Positions 54,633 to 63,138 of a stretch of DNA of 64,000 nt are shown here, one piece after another (the stretch's first letter is position 1; every line of letters starts with the position of its first letter). The DNA is from Phycisphaeraceae bacterium (lineage in GTDB: Bacteria; Planctomycetota; Phycisphaerae; Phycisphaerales; UBA1924), in NCBI GenBank assembly GCA_015200025.1, contig CP054186.1, positions 868,001 to 932,000 on the forward strand. Direction: 5' to 3'. Both the position numbers and the translations under genes were made by a program. Below the pieces are notes generated by a model. It ran no database searches, was not told the origin of the DNA, and worked only from the letters and a program-made list of their open reading frames with translations.

Positions 54633-56264
54633 TCATGACGCGAGCAGCGCCGCCGGCCTCGCCACGGCCGCCGCGCCCTCGCGCCCGCCCGACGCGACCC
54701 CCCACAGCTCGGCGAGAGAGACCGGCGCGTTCCCGAGCCGGCCCACCTTCACCGCCGCGGCGCACGCGCCCAAAAACACCGATTCGAACGTCCCGCCCCC
54801 GGCCGCCCTTGCCAGCGCCGCCGTCGTCGTCAGCGCGTCCCCGCACCCCAGCGGGTCCACCGCCACGACCGACATCGCCGGGATGTGCTCGCCCACGAGC
54901 CTCGTCCGCCACGCGCCGGATCCACGCCCCGCGTCCCCCGGGAGCCGCGTGAACGCGATCAGCCCGTCCGCCCCGAGCGTCACGCACGCCCCGACCGCGT
55001 GGGTCCGTTCCAACAGCGACCACGCCGCCGCCGCCAGCCCCTGATCTCTCCCGCCCACGCACGCCCGAAGCTCACGCTCGCTGGGGCACAGCAGGTCCAC
55101 GCCGCGCATCGACGCCAGGTGCGAGGTCGCGCCGCTCACGTCACCCACGATGACCCCGCACCGCTTCCGCAGGGCCTTGCACAGCCCCGCCAGCGAGACC
55201 TCGGTGTGCATCCCGAGCCCGAAATCCGCGATCACCGCCGCGTCGCACCCGCCCCCGCACGCCTCGACCGCCAGGCCGGCCACCCTCGCGTGCGTGGCCT
55301 CGTCCAGCACGAACGGCTCGACCCAATCGACCTTCATGACCTTCTGCTCGCCGCAGAGGTACCGCTGCTTCTCGGGCAGCGCCGCGCCCGACTCGACCCC
55401 CATCACCTCAACCCCGCACGCCCCGAGCCGATCGGCCATCTCACGCGACGCCTCGTCGTTGCCCATCAGCGTCACGAGCCGCACGCGCGCCCCCAGCGCC
55501 GCCGCCTGCAGCGCCATCACCGCCGCCCCGCCGTCGTACCCACGCCGCCCGATCGGCCTCAGCGCGAGCATGGGCCCCTCCCCGGCCACCTCGGGCCGGT
55601 CGCACATGACATACGTGTCACGGATCATCTCGCCCACGACCGTCACCCGCAGCCCTCGCATCCGCGACACGATCCTCGATAGCCCGTCGACCGCCAGCCT
55701 CGCGTCCGCACGCACCCGCGACACGCCCGCCGGCTCTCCGCCCCTCACCCCGCCCGCCTCACCGCCCCCGATCGAGCCGATCAGCGCGCTCGACGAGAAC
55801 ACCACGTCCCCCGACGTGAACACCACCCGCCCGCCGTACGACTCCACGCACGCCCGCTCCGCGAGGAACCTCGGGTCGCGGTTCTGCTCGTATTCCTTCC
55901 CCTTCACGTACACGTCGGGCCGCAGATGCCGAAGCAAGCCCTCCGCCGTCGCGTCCTCGCACACCACCACCCCGTCCACCATATCGAGCGCCGCCAGCCC
56001 CTCCGCCCGCAACGCCTGGGGCACGAACGGCCTGCCCGCCCCCTTCCGCACCCCCTCGTCCGGCGTCACCGAGACCCACAGCACGTCCCCCAAGGACGAC
56101 GCCTGCCTCAGGTGCCGGATGTGCCCGGGATGAACGACGTCGAAACACCCGTGGCACAGCACCAGCGTCCGCCCCTCCCGGGCCAGCCGCTCGCGCACCG
56201 CCGCCGCCGCCGCCCCCGACCCCGACCCCGACATGACCTTCGATCCCGCGGCGCGTTGTGGCAT
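54633..56264 (-). CDS. HldE-like bifunctional protein with reversed domain order (nucleotidyltransferase-kinase)
   Basis: 543 residues. The N-terminal domain is a cytidylyltransferase-fold enzyme: HGCFDVVHPGHIRHL (HxGH and GCFD motifs), VTPDEGVRKGAGRPF, DVYVKGKEYEQNRDP. The C-terminal domain is a PfkB-type sugar kinase: GYDGGAAVMALQAAALG and the ATP/catalytic VDPLGCGDALTTTAAL (GCGD in place of the usual GAGD). In E. coli HldE the kinase comes first. It likely prepares an activated heptose-like sugar for surface glycans. The ATG at 56264 has GATAAC 6 nt upstream; 56234, 56294 and 56330 are alternative starts. Confidence 0.85.
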   Translation of the reverse strand: MPQRAAGSKVMSGSGSGAAAAAVRERLAREGRTLVLCHGCFDVVHPGHIRHLRQASSLGDVLWVSVTPDEGVRKGAGRPFVPQALRAEGLAALDMVDGVVVCEDATAEGLLRHLRPDVYVKGKEYEQNRDPRFLAERACVESYGGRVVFTSGDVVFSSSALIGSIGGGEAGGVRGGEPAGVSRVRADARLAVDGLSRIVSRMRGLRVTVVGEMIRDTYVMCDRPEVAGEGPMLALRPIGRRGYDGGAAVMALQAAALGARVRLVTLMGNDEASREMADRLGACGVEVMGVESGAALPEKQRYLCGEQKVMKVDWVEPFVLDEATHARVAGLAVEACGGGCDAAVIADFGLGMHTEVSLAGLCKALRKRCGVIVGDVSGATSHLASMRGVDLLCPSERELRACVGGRDQGLAAAAWSLLERTHAVGACVTLGADGLIAFTRLPGDAGRGSGAWRTRLVGEHIPAMSVVAVDPLGCGDALTTTAALARAAGGGTFESVFLGACAAAVKVGRLGNAPVSLAELWGVASGGREGAAAVARPAALLAS

Positions 56265-56270
56265 CGCCGC

Positions 56271-56356
56271 GTTATCGGCTTCACCGATCACCATCCGCGA
56301 TTTCACCACCCCCCCCACCCCAAACTCCATTCACACCGTCGATCCCGGCCGATAAC
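56271..56356. promoter_or_regulatory. Mirror-image divergent -10 elements (GATAAC)
   Basis: GATAAC on the minus strand (56271-56276) lies 6 nt before ATG 56264, and GATAAC on the plus strand (56351-56356) lies 6 nt before GTG 56363. Same hexamer, same spacing, no ribosome binding site on either side: a likely leaderless divergent promoter pair. Confidence 0.4.
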
Positions 56357-56362
56357 ACGACC

Positions 56363-58294
56363 GTGCCCGACGACCCCGAACCACCCCCGACGACCCACGC
56401 TGCCGCAACCGCCGCCCGCGCCATCGCCGACGACCGCACGCTCGCCGACACGCCCGTCGTCGTTGTCGGCCTCCACCCCGCGGACGCGGTCCTCGAGCTC
56501 GCACGCGCCCTCCCGGCACAGCCCGACGGCTACTCGCGACGGCTCATCATCCTCGAGGCCGACGGTCGGCCCCCGCCTCCCCGGCTCGCGTCCCTCCTCG
56601 ACGATCACCGCGTCACGCGCCTCCGCGGGCCCGACGCGCCCGCCCGCCTCGCCCGCTACCTCGACGACCACTCGCTCACGACGCTCCCGCGCGCCGCGTT
56701 CGTCTCCGCCGCGCCGGGCTCACCACCGCCCGCCGACATCCAGCGCGTGATGATCGACGCCCTCCAACGCCAGGGCGGCGAGACCGCACGCCTCCGCGCG
56801 GCGATCGATCAGCGCGACGCACGCCGCACCCCCGGGTACCACGCCAGGCGCCTCACCGACCGGGCGGGCGACGCCCCGCGGGTCCTGATCGGCACCACCC
56901 GCTTCTCGACCTACGTCCGCCACGCCAGCCGCGACCTCGCCGAAGCGTTCCGCGCGCTGGGGTTCCGCGCCCGCGTGCTCGAGGAGCCCGACGGCCATTC
57001 GCGCCTCGCGCCCCTCGCTTGGCTCGACGCCTTCCACACGTTCGACCCCGACACCGCCATCGTCATCAACTACCCCCGCTCGACGCTCCGCGCCGTCGCG
57101 CCCACGAGCGTGCCCTGGGTCTGCTGGACGCAAGACGCTCTCCCGCACCTCTTCGACCGGGCCGCCGCCGGGTCGCTCACCGACGCCGATTTCGTCGTCG
57201 GGCACATCTTCCCCGAGCTCTGGCTCTCGCTGGGCTACCCCAGACGCCGGCTCGTGAGCCTCCCGACGGTCGCCTGCCCGCGAAAGTTCCACGACCGCGA
57301 CGCCGAGCATTCCCCCGACCCCGCCGTCGCCATCATCTCGCGCCACGCCGAGACGCCCGACCAGCTCCAACGCCGCCTCCTCGCGTTGCTCGCCTGGAAC
57401 CCGCCGCTGGCCAACGCCCTGGGCTCGCTCACCGCCCCGATCGCCGACGCCGTCCGCGACGCCCGGGCCTCGCCGCTCTCCAAACGCCTGAGCGAACTGA
57501 CCGCCGAGGCGCTCGCCCCGCTCCGCGCGGGCCCGCGCGAGCACGCCCTGGCCCTCCGCCAGTTTGTCCTGCCCGTCGCCGAGCGGGTCCTCAGGCACCA
57601 GACCCTCGAGTGGGCCGCCGAGATCGTCCGCCGACGCGGGTGGGAACTCCGCCTCTACGGGAAAGGGTGGGAATCACACCCGACCCTCGCGCGTCACGCC
57701 CGCGGCGAGGCCGACCACGGCGAACCGCTCCGCCTCGCCTACCGACGCGCCGCCGTCACCCTCCACGCCGCCGCCGCCGCCACGCTCCACCAGCGTGTCG
57801 CCGAGTGCGCCCTGAGCGGCGGGCTCCCGCTGGTCTTCTGGCACGCCGATTCGTTCTCGACCGCCGCCGCCCGCGCCCTCCACGCCGCCGCGCAGCGCCA
57901 GCCCCCGGACCGCCGCTCTCCCCCCGCGTTCCACACGTCCATCCACCCCGAGCTCGCCGACCTGGCCAGGGCCCGCGCTGATCTGGGCCTCGAATCCCCC
58001 GACCCCGTCGCCCCGAGGCCCGACAAGCTCGATTCCATCCTCGCCGCACCACCACCCGAGCCCGCCCACGACCCGCTCTGGCTCCTGGGCCCACCCGGGC
58101 TCTCGGGCTACTGGGACGCCGCGTCGCTCGAATCCGCCGTCGAACGCGCCATCCTCGACCCGGACTTCCGCCGTCGGCGCTCCCTCGCCATCGCCGACAA
58201 GGTCCACGCCCACCTCACCACCGACGCCGCCGCGCACCGGCTCGTCTCGGTGATCACCGAGCGGCTCGCCCATCAGCCGGGGATCGCCGCGTGA
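56363..58294 (+). CDS. CgeB-like glycosyltransferase
   Basis: 643 residues. The middle holds a GT-B-like N-lobe (VLIGTTRFSTYVRHASRDLA, SVPWVCWTQDALPHLFDR, DADFVVGHIFPELW), and the C-terminal lobe contains the CgeB/Glyco_trans_1_2 signature region: WELRLYGKGWESHPTLARH and VTLHAAAAATLHQRVAECAL. The first 150 residues are an additional alpha/beta domain. Such proteins modify glycans or flagellin/pilin-like proteins. GTG at 56363 is chosen because of the GATAAC upstream. The stop overlaps the next start (GTGA). Confidence 0.8.
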   Translation: MPDDPEPPPTTHAAATAARAIADDRTLADTPVVVVGLHPADAVLELARALPAQPDGYSRRLIILEADGRPPPPRLASLLDDHRVTRLRGPDAPARLARYLDDHSLTTLPRAAFVSAAPGSPPPADIQRVMIDALQRQGGETARLRAAIDQRDARRTPGYHARRLTDRAGDAPRVLIGTTRFSTYVRHASRDLAEAFRALGFRARVLEEPDGHSRLAPLAWLDAFHTFDPDTAIVINYPRSTLRAVAPTSVPWVCWTQDALPHLFDRAAAGSLTDADFVVGHIFPELWLSLGYPRRRLVSLPTVACPRKFHDRDAEHSPDPAVAIISRHAETPDQLQRRLLALLAWNPPLANALGSLTAPIADAVRDARASPLSKRLSELTAEALAPLRAGPREHALALRQFVLPVAERVLRHQTLEWAAEIVRRRGWELRLYGKGWESHPTLARHARGEADHGEPLRLAYRRAAVTLHAAAAATLHQRVAECALSGGLPLVFWHADSFSTAAARALHAAAQRQPPDRRSPPAFHTSIHPELADLARARADLGLESPDPVAPRPDKLDSILAAPPPEPAHDPLWLLGPPGLSGYWDAASLESAVERAILDPDFRRRRSLAIADKVHAHLTTDAAAHRLVSVITERLAHQPGIAA

Positions 58295-59922
58295 CCCGGC
58301 GCGTCGTCTCCATCCACCGCGACCACACGCTCAGCGGCGTCAGCACCGCCGGCCTCCACGCCGCCTCGCTCCCTTCACCCCACACCCCCTGGACGCCGCT
58401 CATCGTCGGCGGCGACCTCCCGCCCGACACCATCCGCCGAACACCCTTCGCCGATCTCCGCCACGCCCGCGCCGCGTCGTGGCCGAGGCACGCCGACGCC
58501 GCCGAGCGGGCGCTCGCCCTCGCCGACGCCCTCGAAGACCTCGACCCGGGCGTCGTCGTGCCCAACGACCACCCCGCGGGGTTTGTCGCCGCCGCGCTGC
58601 TCCCGCGGGCCGCGAGCGCCGCGTGGTGCCACGGCGACGACCCGCTCTCCCTCGAGCTCTACGAGCGCTGCCTCCCCCTCACGCACGCCGCCGCCGCCGT
58701 CAACCGCACCATCCGAAGGCGCATCGAGCCGCTCGCCCCATACACGCTCGACGAACCCGTCCCCGCGGGACTGCCCGTGCCCCCCGCGCCGCCGCCGTGG
58801 CACGACACCCGCACCCTCCGCCTCCTCTACCTCGGCTGGCTCGACCGACGCAACAAACGCTGCACCGACCTCGCGCCCCTCGCCCGACGCCTCGAATCCC
58901 TCGGCGTACCCTTCCTCCTCCGAATCGCGGGCGACGGCCCCTGCGCCGACGCCCTCGCCCATGACCTCGGCCCACTCCGAAACACCCGCGCGCTCATGCT
59001 CGGCCGCCTCACGCCCCATCAGGCCCGCGACGAGATCCGAAACGCCCACGCCCTGGTCCTCACCAGCGCCTCCGAAGGCTGGCCCATGGCCGTCATGGAG
59101 GCCGCAGCCCTCGGACGAACGTCCGCCCTCACCACGGGCAGCGGCGGCGCCGCCGACGACCTGACCCACGGCGTCAACGCCCTGGTCGCGCCCACCGCGC
59201 GCCCGGACCTTCTCGCCGACGCCTTCGCACACACCCACGCCGACCCCGCCGCCTGGCAACGCCTCGGTGAGGCCGCCCACCGCTTCGCACGCGACCGCCT
59301 CGACCTCCCCCACCTCGCGCGACGCCTCGCACGCCTCACCGACGCCGCCGCCGAACGGGCCGCCTCAACGACCGCAGACCCGGCCCGCCGTTGGACCGCA
59401 CTCCGCCTCGCGCTCGGCCTGATCGGCCCGTGCTCACCCGGCAACCTCCGGCGCCTCGCCGAACGATTCGCCCGCGCCCACGCCATCGCACCCGATCAAC
59501 TCGACCTCGACCCACGCCCACCACACTACCTCAGCCCGCCCGAACGACGCCTCCTCGACGCACGCCGACGCCTCGCGACGCGCGGGCTCCGACGCGTCGC
59601 GCTCTACGGCGGCGGCCGCCACTCCGCCCGCCTCGCCAACGCCCTCCCCGGGATCTTCGCCATCATCGACGACCAGGCCCACGACCACCCCGGCCTCCCC
59701 GCCTCGCCGATCGCCGACCACCTCGGCATCCCCGTCATCCACCCCGACGACGCCGCCCCGCTCAGACTCGACGCGATCATCATCTCCAGCGACGAGCACG
59801 AGCACGAACTCCTCCGCCGCGCTCAAACCTGGGCCGGGCCGACCCCCGTCCTCACTCTTTACGCCGACCCGCCCGCCGCCACCACCCCCGCCGAGCCCGC
59901 CGTGCCGCGGCTCGCCGCCTGA
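58291..59922 (+). CDS. Family 4-type glycosyltransferase with extra C-terminal Rossmann-like domain
   Basis: 543 residues; GTG overlaps the previous stop. The GT-B catalytic lobe is seen in LLYLGWLDRRNKRCTDLAPL, LRIAGDGPCADALAHDLG and ALVLTSASEGWPMAVMEAAA (E-x7-E pattern), GSGGAADDLTHGVNAL. Residues about 430-520 form a separate domain starting RRVALYGGGRHSARLANALP, like the nucleotide-binding front part of sugar-modifying enzymes. It ends 64 bp inside the convergent GT2 gene. A retaining sugar transfer to an envelope glycan is likely. Confidence 0.85.
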   Translation: MTRRVVSIHRDHTLSGVSTAGLHAASLPSPHTPWTPLIVGGDLPPDTIRRTPFADLRHARAASWPRHADAAERALALADALEDLDPGVVVPNDHPAGFVAAALLPRAASAAWCHGDDPLSLELYERCLPLTHAAAAVNRTIRRRIEPLAPYTLDEPVPAGLPVPPAPPPWHDTRTLRLLYLGWLDRRNKRCTDLAPLARRLESLGVPFLLRIAGDGPCADALAHDLGPLRNTRALMLGRLTPHQARDEIRNAHALVLTSASEGWPMAVMEAAALGRTSALTTGSGGAADDLTHGVNALVAPTARPDLLADAFAHTHADPAAWQRLGEAAHRFARDRLDLPHLARRLARLTDAAAERAASTTADPARRWTALRLALGLIGPCSPGNLRRLAERFARAHAIAPDQLDLDPRPPHYLSPPERRLLDARRRLATRGLRRVALYGGGRHSARLANALPGIFAIIDDQAHDHPGLPASPIADHLGIPVIHPDDAAPLRLDAIIISSDEHEHELLRRAQTWAGPTPVLTLYADPPAATTPAEPAVPRLAA

Positions 59923-60827
59923 GAGCCGTCGCCCGCCGGCGCACGCCCGAAGCCCCACATCCCAACCCCACCCCGGCGCAGCGCCCACGACCGCGCCCAC
60001 CACCACGCCGCGAGCGACTCGACGCTCGGGCTCGACCCCGCCTCCGACACGAACCCCGCCAACGCCGTCTCGCCACCGGCCCCCAGCAGCGACGACGCGA
60101 GGTCCTCGAGACGCGCGAGCCCGTCCGCGTCGGCCCGGGGCAACCCCGCCCACTCGCGCACCAACGCCCCCGCCGCGCACCGCGCCTGCGTCTCGTCACC
60201 GCTGTACGACCCGCCCCACGACCGCAGCCGGTACCGGTACAGCACCTCGCCCACCGCCCCGACCCGCCCGTCACGCGACAGCCTCAGCCACAGGCCGTAA
60301 TCCTGCGCACGATCCAGACGCTCGTCGTACCCCCCCGCCCCCAGCACCGCCGACCGCCTCATCATCACCGACCCGTGCGCCAGGCAGTTCTCCTCCAGCA
60401 GCCGAAGCCGCAGCGCCGCGGGATCCCCGGGAGGCCTCACCACCGCCCTCACCTCACCGGCGAACCACTGCTCCCACCCGCACCCCAGCACCGCCAGCGA
60501 GCCCTCCCGCGTCATCACCCCCGCCTGAACCTCCAGCCGACGCGGGTCGCACCAGTCGTCCGCGTCCATCCGCGCCACCAACCCGTGCACGCACGCGCGC
60601 AGGCCGATGTTGAGCGCCCCGGCCAGGTTCACCCCCGGCGCCCGCACCACGCGCACCGAGGCGTCCGCCGCGCACGCCTCCGCCGCGGCGCGCCCCGTCG
60701 CCACGTCCTCGCCGTTGAGCACCAGCACCACCTCCGCCGGCGCCAGCGTCTGCCCCAGCACGCACCGCAGCGCTTCGCCCAGCGTCCCCGACGCGTTCCT
60801 CACCGGCATCAGCACCGAGACCTTCAC
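59859..60827 (-). CDS. Family 2 glycosyltransferase
   Basis: 322 residues. GT-A signatures: VSVLMPVRNASGTLGEALRC, LALNIGLRACVHGLVARMDADD with the DxD-type metal site, and NCLAHGSVMMRRSAVL plus YDERLDRAQDYGLWLRL. GTG at 60827 is chosen, after GGAGGAGGG; the overlap with the methyltransferase stop (GTGA) couples them. The 3' end overlaps the convergent gene by 64 bp. Confidence 0.9.
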   Translation of the reverse strand: MKVSVLMPVRNASGTLGEALRCVLGQTLAPAEVVLVLNGEDVATGRAAAEACAADASVRVVRAPGVNLAGALNIGLRACVHGLVARMDADDWCDPRRLEVQAGVMTREGSLAVLGCGWEQWFAGEVRAVVRPPGDPAALRLRLLEENCLAHGSVMMRRSAVLGAGGYDERLDRAQDYGLWLRLSRDGRVGAVGEVLYRYRLRSWGGSYSGDETQARCAAGALVREWAGLPRADADGLARLEDLASSLLGAGGETALAGFVSEAGSSPSVESLAAWWWARSWALRRGGVGMWGFGRAPAGDGSQAASRGTAGSAGVVAAGGSA

Positions 60828-61723
60828 GCCGCCCTCCTCCCCGCCCCCCCGCCCCCATCCACGAACGCACGGCCGCCCACGACCCGCGGCTTCCGCGCGA
60901 CCACCATCACCATGTGCGCGCACAGCGCCCGCACCAGCGCCGGCGGGTGCTCGATCACCCCCGCCGCCCACCGGCTCCGATCCCGCGCCCAATCCATCAG
61001 CCGCTTCCCGCCCAGCGTGTCCTTGACCCCCTTGTACGCGTCGTACCAGTCCGTGCGCACCACCTCGAACCCAGCGTCACGAACCATCCCGCGCAGCTCC
61101 CGCGCCCCGAAGTGGTACTGGTACACCGGCAGCCCCGCCGATTCCCCGCGATACCACCCCAGCCGCGAGAGCGCCCGACGCAGCGGGCTGAAGTACGGCG
61201 TCGTCACGACCGCCACGCCCCCGGGCCGGAGACACCGCCACGCCTCGCGCAGGATCGTCGCCCGATCGTCCGCCCCGAAGTGCTCGACCACCCCCAGCGA
61301 GACATACCCCGCCAGCGTCCCGTCGCCGTAGGGCAGCGCCCGCACGTCGCCCCGCGTGTACCGGCCCGCCGGGTCGATCCTCCGGCTCGCCTCGACCGCC
61401 TCGGGCGCAAAGTCGAGCCCCTCGACCTCGAACCCCTCGTTCGCCATCGTGCGCACGATGTTGCCGTTCCCGCACCCGGCCTCGACGATCAGGCCGTCGC
61501 GCGGCAGGGAGCGCAGGAACGGCCCGCGCAGCCGACGCTCGATCCGCTGGTTCCTCATGCGCCTGGGCGGGTTCGCCTGCCAGAGCCGCTCCCAGTAGCC
61601 GGGCTCGGCCGCCGACTCCCGATAACAGCACAACCGTCCGCCCTCGCGGATCGTCACCGAGCGCGCCCCCCCCACCCCCCCCGCCCCCCCGGCGGTGGTC
61701 GTCATACCACCACCATCGTCCAT
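60824..61723 (-). CDS. Class I SAM-dependent methyltransferase
   Basis: Up to 299 residues. Motif I, LIVEAGCGNGNIVRTMANEG, and the acidic ribose-binding GLDFAP follow the N-terminal helix; later motifs are RGDVRALPYGDGTL and REAWRCLRPGGVAVVTTPY. It probably methylates a glycan or lipid carrier, in line with the locus. The start is uncertain: the first 22 codons are made mainly of G runs (7, 8 and 8, interrupted by C and T), and starts at 61705, 61675 or 61657 are possible. If the tract is translated, slippage in it would switch the gene off. Confidence 0.88.
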   Translation of the reverse strand: MDDGGGMTTTAGGAGGVGGARSVTIREGGRLCCYRESAAEPGYWERLWQANPPRRMRNQRIERRLRGPFLRSLPRDGLIVEAGCGNGNIVRTMANEGFEVEGLDFAPEAVEASRRIDPAGRYTRGDVRALPYGDGTLAGYVSLGVVEHFGADDRATILREAWRCLRPGGVAVVTTPYFSPLRRALSRLGWYRGESAGLPVYQYHFGARELRGMVRDAGFEVVRTDWYDAYKGVKDTLGGKRLMDWARDRSRWAAGVIEHPPALVRALCAHMVMVVARKPRVVGGRAFVDGGGGAGRRAA

Positions 61724-61869
61724 CCGCCCCCGCGGGCCCCCGCGGCGGGCCCTGCGTGGCCCCGCGATTCACCGGCCCGACTTCTCGGACGGTGCGACCG
61801 GGCCGCCCCGCGCCACGCCCTCCGGGCGAGGGTGCCCGGTCATGACGACTCCCCGGATTGAGAGACCCC

Positions 61870-63138
61870 GTGTTCCCGCAAGGTCGGCCCCGCCCGGGGA
61901 CGATACTGGCTTACCTCGTGGACGCCGAACCCCAAACCCCGGTCGCCGATGCGCTGGTCCTCGCGTTCACGCGCGGGCTGTCGCTCGCCGAGTGGGAACG
62001 CACGGGCCTGCTCGACCGCGAGTGGGCGCTCTACACGCACCTCGGGCGTGTCTACCGCTCGCTCGTGCTGGTGACGTACGGCGGGCGCGACGACTCGGCG
62101 TACCACGCCCGGCTTCAGGGGGAACTCCCCGACGGGTGCGCGTTGACCATCGTGAGCAACGAGGGCGGGCTGCCCGAGGCGGGGTACCTCGCCGCGGTCC
62201 CTGGCCTGGTCGCCCGCGTCGTGCGCGGCGGGTCCGCGGTGGTCAAGACGAACCAGCTGGCGTCGGGCCCGGTGGCGCACGAGATCGCGTCGGCGCTGCG
62301 GGGCGCGGGGGTGCGCACGGCGCTGGTGGTGCGCGGGGGGTACCTCTGGTCGCGGTTCGCGGCGCACGAGCACGGCCCGGACTCGGCGCAGGCCAAGGAC
62401 GCGGCGAAGGCCGAGGCGGCCCTGTGCCGGGCGGCCGACGCGGTGATCGGGACGACCAAGGACATGACCGACGACCTGTGCTGGCGGTACCGGCTGGACC
62501 CCGGCGCGGTGCACGTCGTGCCCAACTACGTGATCGACGACGGCGTGCCGGAGGACTCGGTGCGCGAGCCGGGGTTGATCCTGTACGCCGGGCAGCTCGT
62601 CCCGCGGAAGCGGGTGGACGTGCTGATCGAGGCGGTCTCGCTGTTGTCGTCGGAGCAGCGATCCGGGACGCGGCTTTTGATCGTGGGCGACGGCCCGGAG
62701 TTGCCGTACCTCACGCGCCGGGCGTCGGAGCTGTCCGTCGCCGCGGAGTTCACGCCGCGGATCCCGCACCGCGACCTGCTGAAGCGGATGTCGTCCGCGA
62801 CGTTGTACGCGCAGGCCTCGTCGCTCGAGGGGCACCCCAAGACGGTGCTCGAGGCGATGGCGTGCGGGACGCCGGTCGTGGTCGCGGACGCGCCGGGGCT
62901 GTCCGCGGTGGTCGAGAACGGGGTGACGGGGGTTCGCGTCCCGGGCGGATCGGCGGAGGGGTTCGCCAACGCTTTCGCGGGGATGCTCGACGATCCGGAC
63001 TGGCGCGAGATGATCGGGTGCGCGGCGTCCCGTCACGCCCGGACGACGTTCGGCGTGCGCACGATCGCCGAGCGCGAGGCGGAGGTCCACCGGGCCGCGC
63101 TCGCCCGCGGCGCCGCCCGCTCGCGTGACGCCGCGTGA
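61870..63138 (+). CDS. Family 4 glycosyltransferase
   Basis: 422 residues. The C-terminal lobe is typical GT4: LILYAGQLVPRKRVDVLIEA, LLIVGDGPELPYLTRRA, TLYAQASSLEGHPKTVLEAM (E-x7-E region) and ACGTPVVVADAPGLSAVVEN. The N-lobe begins GTILAYLVDAEPQTPVADAL. GTG at 61870 follows GAGAG; a TTG at 61858 is an alternative. It diverges from the methyltransferase gene. The stop and the next start overlap (TGATG). Confidence 0.9.
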   Translation: MFPQGRPRPGTILAYLVDAEPQTPVADALVLAFTRGLSLAEWERTGLLDREWALYTHLGRVYRSLVLVTYGGRDDSAYHARLQGELPDGCALTIVSNEGGLPEAGYLAAVPGLVARVVRGGSAVVKTNQLASGPVAHEIASALRGAGVRTALVVRGGYLWSRFAAHEHGPDSAQAKDAAKAEAALCRAADAVIGTTKDMTDDLCWRYRLDPGAVHVVPNYVIDDGVPEDSVREPGLILYAGQLVPRKRVDVLIEAVSLLSSEQRSGTRLLIVGDGPELPYLTRRASELSVAAEFTPRIPHRDLLKRMSSATLYAQASSLEGHPKTVLEAMACGTPVVVADAPGLSAVVENGVTGVRVPGGSAEGFANAFAGMLDDPDWREMIGCAASRHARTTFGVRTIAEREAEVHRAALARGAARSRDAA

